Assembly: GCA_023362775.1 (NCBI GenBank)
Contig: JALMGJ010000003.1
Location: 183,741,725 to 183,805,724, forward strand
Direction: 5' to 3'
Length of the DNA stretch: 64,000 nt
DNA from: Charina bottae
Lineage: Eukaryota; Chordata; Lepidosauria; Squamata; Charinaidae
A program made the position numbers and the translations under genes. How positions within the stretch are numbered: the first letter of the stretch is position 1; every line of letters begins with the position of its first letter. Below the pieces are notes generated by a model. The model did no database searches. It was not told the DNA's origin and saw nothing but the letters and a program-made list of their open reading frames with translations. Of the stretch, positions 55,830 through 64,000 are shown piece after piece.

Positions 55830-56430
55830 TTAATTAATTAATTAACTTACATGAAGTATATACTGCCCAGCTCCCAAGAATCCAGGTGATTTACAATAAG
55901 ACTAAAAGCAAAATATATATAAATCAAATCTCAATCCGATAAAAACCACAACCCAAATGCCAGCCAAACATAACAGCAGAACTGAAAATCAATCCCCAAA
56001 CATCCACTGAAACAAAACCATTTTCACGGCTGTATCTGCTGCACCTCAGGGACTAAGGGGTTGTACAGCAAGAGGATTGCCTTTGGCCCATGTGCTTTGG
56101 TTTCTCATAGGGATGGTACTCTAAACATCCCCTTCCTACTTGCATGTACTGGCTAGGTAAATTCCATTTGGAGAAGAAGGTCCCTAAGGTATCCTGGACC
56201 AAACCTTAATAGAGCTTTAAACCTCTGCTTTGAATTGGACTTAGAAACCTGTTGGCAGCTACAGTGTTATATTTCAACAGCAGCTCTCACCTGCTACCAT
56301 CCTAGCCACCAGAGTTTGTACTAATTGCAGATTCCAGGTTCTGGGACAGCCCCATGTGGAGCACATTACAGTAGTCTAAGCATGCGGTGATGAGGGCAAA
56401 GGCTGCCAGGGCTTCAAAATGTTAATGACT
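55830..56430 (-). repeat. L2-type LINE 3' UTR, antisense, long fragment
   Basis: (TTAA)n near 55830, then ATACTGCCCAGCTCCCAAGA, AGAGCTTTAAACCTCTGCTT, GACAGCCCCATGTGGAGCAC and ATTACAGTAGTCTAAGCATG. These are the ordered modules of the squamate L2-type 3' region in reverse. Confidence 0.65.
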
Positions 56431-58530
56431 TGTGCAAATCTGACAATTGTAGTGTATTCAGCAAACCATTGTTAAATCAGCCACAATGTGTGAACCAGAT
56501 CTCAATCTCCTGCTGCTTGTACTGTTCCCATTAATAGACATGGTCATGCCTTGACCACTGGATCAAAATAGCAAGGTGATGACTCTCAGCAACCAAAACA
56601 ACTGATAGTGAATTATTCAACACCTCTTTCCTTAGAATAATGTGAATATCCTTCCCTGTTCCCCAATATCATTGGTGATTTCTGTTATGATGATTAGGGC
56701 AATCACACCTATTCATTTGCCACCTTTCTTATATTCAAAATGGCTTGTTATCAATAGTCAATACAATACAAAAATAAAAATAGTAAATAAAATTATGCAA
56801 TAAAGCAATGATAGAAAAGTAAGTAATACTTTTATTTCAGTGGTCACAAACCACTAAAACAGACACATCAGATCAATATACAGCATTTCAAAAATAAATA
56901 TGAAACTGACCAATTTTATCATTCAACATTTAAAGCAAGCATTAAATCAACCTTCTCCAGTTTGGCATTCTCCAATGTATTGAAATTATAATATTCTAAG
57001 TACTTATTCTGAGAATTCTGGGAAGCATACCTAGAGATTATAAGAAGAGAAAGCTGCAATAAACCTAATGGAAAAGCTAGTAGAACTGGAAGACCAGAAA
57101 TGGGCTCTTTCCAAGATTTCTTTCTCTCTCTTAATTTGCTCAGGAACAAGCATTCAGGTATAGGAGAAGAAGAAACTTTAGTCCTCTGACAAGGTGAGAT
57201 GTGAACAGACTGGAGTGGGATTTGGTTTATCATATCTGTAACACCTCACAATGTTTAATACCTGCCCCACCACCTTTTTGAAATTGGTTCTTTGTCAGCA
57301 GAAATCATTCTTCTGCTTGGTTAGAGGCAATTGTTCTAAAAGGCCAAAATCCATAATTATTCCAAGGTGAGAAAATTAAGATCTTTTCTTCCAGAGACTG
57401 TAGCTTGCAGAGTTTTGCTGAAAGCAGAAGGTAGCAGCCATCCAAAAACAGCAGGGACGGGCTTCATGACTCCCAATGAATGGATCAATATAAATTGATA
57501 AAGGGATAATAATTAGAATCAACTTGGATTCATCACTGAACTTAGTTGCAGAAAATACTGAAGGACATGGTTGTTCTGAGCAATATCTGTTTTTTAACAT
57601 TATGAGTAATGTTTTTTTTTTGTTGTTAAAAATAATAGGCTGTATTGAAAAGTGTGGTAGCTTTTATTCTTGAAAAGTTGTTCTTTTACAAATATTTCTG
57701 GCTATAATGATTTGTCTCTTTATTCTACATGCAAGAAAGGAAAGAAACTAGTGGGATTTCCTTAAAAGCCTGTCCTGCTATCCCTTCCTTTTTTCTGCTT
57801 ACTCAATAGTAAGGAGGTTAGTTCTAATATTATTAGTAATGTGATGTGTGTATATACACACATACTGTATATATCTATACACGGGTGTGCTTGTGTGTAT
57901 GTCTGTGAATGACAGGCTTTTTATATGCATCAAAATGAGAGGTTTGGTAATAGTAATAAAAAGCAGACAATGCACAAAAAAAAGTATCTGAAGCTAGACT
58001 GAACAGCTTCTAATACAACTAAAGTTGGAGAAACAAATCCAGTTCGTCTCATCCCACAAGCTTTCATATGACATTCTTGCTGAAACATTTTTATCAGGCA
58101 GGGTGAGAGAGCAGTACTGAACCTCTTCCCTTCACCAACATTTCACTTTATGTACGTTCAAAAAATGATGTTTGACAAAGAAGAAAATGGAGCTATACTG
58201 TAGGTACAATAGGATGTCACCATAGGAACCTGGGATAATTACTGGTGACAGCTACAGGATTGGAAGTTATCTCATTATAGAAAACTGAATCCCTTTTAAT
58301 ATTCTGTGTTCACGATCAATGATAGGAACAAGAGAATTGAGGAGTAAGTAGAAAAGGTAAGACCTATATTATGAAATCCAAAGAAAATATGAGGAGTGCT
58401 GTTAGACCATGTCTGGAAATGAGCATCCTTAAAAAGATTTGGTCTCATGGCCTTAGCCCTGAATTATTTTTGCTGATTTTCCTTTCTGCCATTATTTGTT
58501 GGTGTATTATTCAAAAAGGGGAAGTCACAA
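56431..58530. other. Unannotated AT-rich DNA
   Basis: No gene was seen. There is a short TG/TA run near 57845-57900. Confidence 0.6.
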
Positions 58531-58532
58531 GG

Positions 58533-58650
58533 CATCACATGCTTTCAGGTTAAAAGGTTAAAGGGAAGAAAAAGCAGGCATCATGTGCTCTCAGGTTAAA
58601 AGGTTAAAAGTTAAAAAGGCCAGGCATCAGGTGATCCAGGTTAAATAAAG
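58533..58650. repeat. Three imperfect 44-47-bp tandem units
   Basis: GGCATCACATGCTTTCAGG, GGCATCATGTGCTCTCAGG and GGCATCAGGTGATCCAGG begin successive units, each followed by TTAAAAGGTTAAA-like sequence. Confidence 0.75.
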
Positions 58651-58710
58651 CTGCCTGTCATGATGTGCTCACTGTTCCTGTTCCTGCTACTACTGTTCCT
58701 GCCGCTGCCG

Positions 58711-58766
58711 CCTCCTCCTCCTCCTCCTCCTCCTCCTCCTCCTCCTCCTCCTCCTCCTCCTCCTCT
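58711..58766. repeat. (CCT)n microsatellite
   Basis: About 18 CCT units. The poly-proline frame across it is an artefact of the repeat. Confidence 0.97.
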
Positions 58767-60729
58767 TTTGTGTGGTGAAAGATTTGTAACACTTCCAGGG
58801 ATCTGGAAGAGAACTGTAAATATTATCTGTTTGTATGAATATCTAATACAACTGCAACAAATTTACTGCAATGCCTGGCATTATTATAGGTTTTTAATGC
58901 CAATGCTTTCTGATACTCTGCACATGCAAGAAAACGCACACACCAACATTATTATGGTCATCATATGCTACTATCTGGTAAGCCGACTAGGAGAGATTAT
59001 CTGAAGTACAAAAGGGCCCATTAGAGAGGACTTTTAAAGTTCAGAAGATGGTAGCCCCTGAAAGCCTTGCATGCAGCTGCCAAGCTCCCCCAAAGTTGCT
59101 CCTGAATTGTAATGTTTAAGGTAACAAAAGGGGAAAGTTATGACATATTAAATCTAGGTTCCATCCCAGGTTTAGAGTAGTCCTTTTCTCTAAAAATGTT
59201 GCATGCCCATTGCCTAGGAACCAGTCCTGAAAAGTTTGGGAACTTGTAACTTTTCAAATGTTCAGCTAAACTCCCATCATCCCTCAGCATTGGCATTGGA
59301 ACCTGGGAATTTCAGTTTAGCAACACCAAGATGGCCACTAGTTCTCTGACCCTGGTCTAATTAGGCCTGCTTTTCATAATGACCAACCTGATGTTTCCAG
59401 GAAGCTCATAAGCTGCCCCATGCTGTTGCTTCCTGCATTTGGTATTCTGTGGCATAGCTGAATATGGAGCTTTTGTACATCCATCATTGCCAGTAACTTT
59501 TGATAGATCTCTCCTCCTATGGATTTTTCTAATTTTCTAAAGGACATCAAATTTTCTGCTATTAAGTTTCATAAATTAGTTATGCAGTGCGTTCTATATT
59601 TGGTAAGCTGAGAGCATTTGTTATAAGAAGTATTTGGGTATAGATCAGGTAGTCTAAAAATGCTCATTTTTAATTTCAAGATATTATCAGAGGAACTGAA
59701 GCAAATTTGACTTAGTACTTTCTTCTGAATGTTTCTTCTGGGTGGAGAAAACTTAACAGTATTTGGAAACAAAACTAGGTGTATTTATGAAGAATATGAG
59801 GTGATTTTTATTACAAAATAAAAAAAATTCTTCTCATTCTACATGATTAAGTATGGAAAAGACTGCTTCTTCTTTTCAATATCTTGACAGTCAGTGAACC
59901 AGTTGTGGCAGCAATGTGTATTTTTCTCCTGTGTAAATTATTAATAATTATTAATATAATTATTATTTCAGCATGTGAAGTATTATGTAGTACTGTTTAG
60001 CATAAAATACTACTGAGTACTGAACTTCAGCAAATTCTAGGGTTATTGCTATTAGGTTATTGTTAGTTTCTTGGCATAATCCCAGTTAATACATGATGGT
60101 TGTTTGCTTTTATAGGTACTCCCTAGCCTATATGTGCTAAATGACATACATGTTGGTTTGTTTAAATAGGAACTTCATCTCATTATGGAATATTGCAAAA
60201 TGTTTGTGACTGGAGGTATCCTGACCAGAAGTCATACATATCTCTTTGTCATTTGTCATGCAAATGTTAATGCTAATGCACCATCTAAGGCAGAAAATGG
60301 TTATTAGTTAATGAAATCAGAAAGGGTTAATGCATCCCCAAAGTGCCCATTTTCCCAAGGAATGGAAGAAGTATTTTCCCTTTTACGTTTTCTTAGGAGT
60401 AGTGAACAGACATCACAAAAGGGAAGAACAAATGTGGGACTTGCTTAACCTACAAAAGTGATCAGCTTTCTTTAATTTTGGTGCTGTCCACATATGAAGA
60501 CATCAGCTCTCATAATTCCTCTGGGCAGTATGACAATTTCTGAGAACTCTGGGAATTAAGGGTCATACATGTAGAAGGTGTCCAGGTTGGGGAAGGCTGA
60601 AAAATAGAACTAAGTCCTGATTCATTTATTATCCATATGCATTAAAGGAATAATGCTTACCTTCCCTTCTACCATACAGAGAATGCTGGCAATTTCCTTT
60701 CCCCAATTGTGCTAGTAAGACAATGATCC
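58767..60729. other. Unannotated DNA with two repeat remnants
   Basis: Near 59260-59345, CTAAACTCCCATCATCCCTC, and near 60540-60605, GAGAACTCTGGGAATTAAGG with CCAGGTTGGGGAAGGCTG, resemble one widespread reptile interspersed repeat. The class is unknown. No gene was seen. Confidence 0.4.
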
Positions 60730-60747
60730 AAGAGTGGAGCTATTACG

Positions 60748-62520
60748 GACTTCCGGTGGAGACATGGCGGTCTGAACAGATGTGCCCACAGGCTTAGCGG
60801 GCAGAACTGACAATGCAGCAATCTTTTTTGAGCTCAGGCAGGTTTTCCTGAAGCCCAGGAGTGTTCTCCCAATAAAGTAAAACACCTGGAATCACCCCAT
60901 CTGTCCTCCGGATGGCTGCTTGCAGTCAGAAGATCGCAAACAGTGTTTTGCGTTTGACTGGTAAGAGCTAGCAGGGAGGCAGGGATGTCATCATTTTCCA
61001 AGCCATGCTGTAGCCTTTAAGGGACATTAAGACCAGCCACCTCATTTCTAAATCACCATTTTTTTTTTAAGTATGCGTACCCTAAGAGAGGCTTTCTACA
61101 GCAAGGAGAAGCTGGCTCTCTTGGTGCTTATCATTATTTTTGGGATTACTTTTTAAAAAATTCTTTTTTAAGTTTTGGACTTCATTCTTCTTCCAAATAT
61201 TAAGGAGGATTAAGAGAAAAAAAATTGTCTTCTTGTTATTATTTTTGTACTAAAATTGAAGATATTAGCATTTTCCTACATGTTGAATCGGCTGATTTGA
61301 ACTTTCAGATCTCTGTTTCGACTTTCCCTTGGGAACTGTCTGCTTATCTCACTTTCGCTTGTGTAAACACATTCCAGCACTTTTCTATATCTTCGACTTT
61401 CGCTGGTTAAGCTCCTAGGAGGTGCCATAATCTACCGTGTGAGACATGGAAGATCTTAAACAGAATTTTTCTGACTTCCACCAAGATTTTAAACAGATTC
61501 TTTCTGACTCCTATCAAGCTTTTATGCAAGACATTCAGGACATCATGGAAAATATGAGGTCTAAAATGTGTCATCTGGTTGGGGATGTAGTGGATGAAAT
61601 TGAGGAATGCAGCAGTGATAGAAAAGTTTCTTCCAAGAGTGAGATTGGGATTTCTATTGAGATGTTGGATGAAGATTGGATAGTGGAGTTGGAGAAATTT
61701 AAGGGAGAGAGAGAGATCTACAAGCAATAAGGGAAATTGACTTTCTGGTGGAATGCCATGAAAAAGAAGGGGTCATTACATATGGGAGGTTTTCTGAAGA
61801 GAAGTCGGAATTTTTGAGGGGGGCAGTTGGGCTGTTTGATTTTTTTAAAGAAAAAAGCTCTGTGCACATGGTGGGGATATGTAAATGCTCTGGTTTATTT
61901 TGAAGTGGGATAAGGGTTAAAGAATGTTTATTTGGATTGCTTTTAGGGTTTGGCTGATGTTATCTGTTTTTAAGGATTTTTTAAGGATTTGGATTAAGAT
62001 TATTAGGGTATGAAAATGTTTATTTGGATGGTTTTAGGTTTATTAAGATTAAGATTATTAAAATTGTTGTACTATTAAGTATAATGGCAGACCATTTATA
62101 TGCTTTTTAGTTTGATTTTTATTATAGTAGACAGAAATGTATAGAATAGTAGTAGGAAGGGAAAAATTAAGTGTTATCTTTTTGGGGGAAAAGTTGTTTA
62201 GGTTTATATGAATCCCCCCCCTTTATTTTAATATAAGGGGAGGGAGTAACTGTACTTAGTGATTTTTATAATGTGCCAAAGTGGAATGATTTATAGAAAT
62301 AATGTGGTTTGGTTTAATATAGAGTAAGAGATTGATTATGGAAAATCTTTGTATATCCTTGCTGTTAAAAGTTGGAAGTCAAATCTTTCTGTAATTTTGA
62401 AAAAAAAATTCTCTTGTGTTTTCACACCTTTTTAGTTTTTCTTCTCTCTTTTTTGTAGTCTTTTGTTTTTTCGTAGCTTTTACATTTGTCTTGAAACTTA
62501 ATAAAATTCTTATATAAAAA
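60748..62520 (+). mobile_element. L1 with both ends, ORF2 deleted
   Basis: It is flanked by an 18-bp duplication with one mismatch (AAGAGTGGAGCTATTACG at 60730-60747; AAGAGTGGAGCCATTACG at 62521-62538). It begins ACTTCCGGTGGAGACATGGCG, typical of an L1 5' UTR, and ends with AATAAA and an A tail after a T-rich 3' UTR like that of the L1 at 33187. An ORF1 start is present but no ORF2 is. Confidence 0.82.
61446..61730 (+). pseudogene. L1 ORF1 N-terminal fragment
   Basis: 94 codons from MEDLKQNFSDFHQDFKQILS, with further heptad-like helix (QAFMQDIQDIMENMRSKMC) and an acidic stretch ending YKQ and TAA. This fits the N-terminal coiled-coil region of the L1 RNA-binding chaperone. The RNA-recognition and C-terminal domains are missing. 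Its position directly after an L1-type 5' UTR supports the call; sequence alone would be weak. Confidence 0.6.
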
Positions 62521-62538
62521 AAGAGTGGAGCCATTACG

Positions 62539-63885
62539 AAGACCAATGTGTTAGGTGCAGAAGAGAGAGCAAAGCAGAACAGCACGTTTCAAAGTATAAA
62601 ACGCAGCTGCTTTCCACAACTTTCCTTTTCTGGCCTTTCAGTTCACCCTGATTATATTAAGTTGGTGGCTTTCTTTTCTTTGTCCATTATCTTGTAAAGG
62701 ACCTGACGCTGCTTATGTTAGTGTGGTATTCTTGTACTTAGTTATGTGGTACCAAGGTGGTGTCCTTCTACAGTCTGCAGCCTTCTTGGTTTCCCATGGT
62801 TCAAATAAATTCAAAGGGAAGTCATCCTTAAGAATTCCTTTCATTCAACTTTTTCAGCTTAGAAAGTAAGGAGGAGGGGGAATCTAGATGGGCAGTTCAG
62901 TGACTCCCACAGACATCTGCTAACAGAGTTGGCCAAAATACAGTAATTTTGCTACCTGAAGCAGGACAGCCATTGGTATGCACATCCATCCTAGTCAAGA
63001 TGAATAGTATCCCAAATTATTTTGTCTTAAGGCCATGTCATGTCCCCTTCCACTCAGTTGCTTTAAGTTACTGCCAACAGAAATTCTGCATTTTTTTTAC
63101 CTGCTCTTATTCAGTTTGATGAAAGAGAATTAGAAAGGTCAAAGGATAAGGAGAAATTAGTAAGGGTGGAGTGTGGTGTTTTTGCATTCATTTAGAGATA
63201 ATTTGTCCAAGAGAGGTGCACATGTGGGCCTTATTTTTCATTATTTATTCATCTTTCCGGCAGTCTATAGCCCACCTAGCTTTTTGTACATTAATTAAAT
63301 CACAAGGAAAAACATCCTGAGGGAACTCCTCTCATTCTGGGGAGAGTAAAGATGGTGCTATCACTGTTAAGGGGGAGCTCTACCTTTAAGAAATTGTTGG
63401 AAAATTCCTTCTTCCTCTAGAATCATGTGGATAAATTCTCCACCCTATTTCCCACTTACAAATTTGGTAGAGAATACTCAGCCATAGTTTCAGAAGTGGA
63501 AAGGCTATCCATTGGCCTAAGGCCAGAGAATCAGCCCTCAGAAAAGCTTGAGATAGAAAATGAAAACTGTCCTGCCTCTGTTTGATGAGACAACTATACT
63601 GGATGAGGAGATGAAGGGACTCTGGCCAGTGTATAAGGGTTAAAACCACCACCACAATTTAACAAAACCCAAATGCCTGAGAACATAATCCAACTCATAA
63701 AGAATAATATTCACCATTGTACATCCCTTCTATTTCAGTGAAGTTTTGTGCTTTCTTTATTTTATAAAATGTATAGGCTGACTTTGGGAGGCTTACCATA
63801 GAACAATAGAAAATATCAAGTTGCAAAACCTAAAAAGAAGAGTCCAAAGAAACCACACCAACTACAGAGCTCCGTCACCCACTCT
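62539..63885. other. Unannotated DNA
   Basis: Nothing recognisable was seen. Confidence 0.6.
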
Positions 63886-63889
63886 GACC

Positions 63890-64000
63890 CAAAGTGTGGG
63901 AGGAAGAGCTAGGTCTTGAGCACTCATTTAAATAAGGTCCAGATGGAAGGGGGGAATACAAATTTCAGGGAGGACGTTGTTCCGGAGGGCAGGGGCCATG
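63890..64000 (-). repeat. L2-type LINE 3' UTR, antisense, runs off window
   Basis: AGAGCTAGGTCTTGAGCACT and TTGTTCCGGAGGGCAGGGGC match the same L2 3' modules seen near 16820 and 49760. Confidence 0.55.

Noticed and set aside
58660..59004. Open frame with hydrophobic start and a poly-proline run
   Set aside because: It is a translation of the (CCT)n microsatellite; there is no homology outside the repeat.
1..64000. CRISPR array or bacterial operon
   Set aside because: Tandem repeats lack uniform spacer structure and the DNA is eukaryotic in every respect.
1..64000. Host protein-coding exons
   Set aside because: No frame outside transposable elements showed a recognisable domain with plausible splice context; a spliced host gene with small exons cannot be excluded by eye.

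Overview
This window is vertebrate nuclear DNA, almost certainly from a squamate reptile (lizard or snake). It is AT-rich. No host exon could be recognised on either strand, and there is no operon structure. What it holds is a dense graveyard of transposable elements. BovB/RTE, L1, L2/CR1-type and Penelope-like retroelements, tRNA-derived SINEs (one with a BovB-like tail), hAT-type MITEs, a chromodomain Ty3/gypsy element and a Ty1/copia element together fit Squamata. The organism call is inferred from the repeat families and not from any host gene.

Layout. 1-5.9 kb: tail of a hAT MITE with a 56-bp minisatellite core, unique DNA, an antisense BovB 5' half (3400-5190) and a compound microsatellite. 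5.9-12.2 kb: a three-part nest. An older solo-LTR-like unit was split by a complete sushi-type chromovirus (5970-11405, minus strand, 243-bp LTRs, TSD TGAAG) and by a hAT MITE with a very GC-rich core (11809-12174, TSD GCGTAGGT). 12.2-24.7 kb: mostly unique DNA with a 5S-rRNA-derived repeat, a 22-bp minisatellite, a 118-bp direct repeat pair, a decayed non-LTR RT and a SINE. 24.7-30.1 kb: a complete, young Ty1/copia element (LTRs differ by five substitutions and one indel, TSD GTTCC) whose primer site matches an initiator-tRNA-Met half molecule.

32.4-36 kb: a Penelope-like element broken by a 70-bp L1 stub and a 2.6-kb L1 that has lost its catalytic palm. 37-41 kb: a foldback element, an L2-type 3' end, and an RTE element with its TSD. 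43.7-46.4 kb: an inverted SINE pair, then a BovB 3' end (25-bp TSD) interrupted by a Penelope-like element (12-bp TSD) bounded by a perfect 52-bp inverted repeat. 47.8 kb: a second complete MITE of the 56-bp-core type. 51.2-56.4 kb: a SINE, one LINE inserted inside a related LINE, and an L2 3' end. 58-64 kb: short tandem repeats, an L1 with both ends but no ORF2, and a last L2 fragment.

No gene here works with another as a host pathway. The coherent units are the elements themselves: LTR, primer site, gag, pol, polypurine tract and LTR for the two LTR retrotransposons, and endonuclease plus reverse transcriptase for the LINEs. Every coding unit carries at least one break. The copia element is the least damaged.
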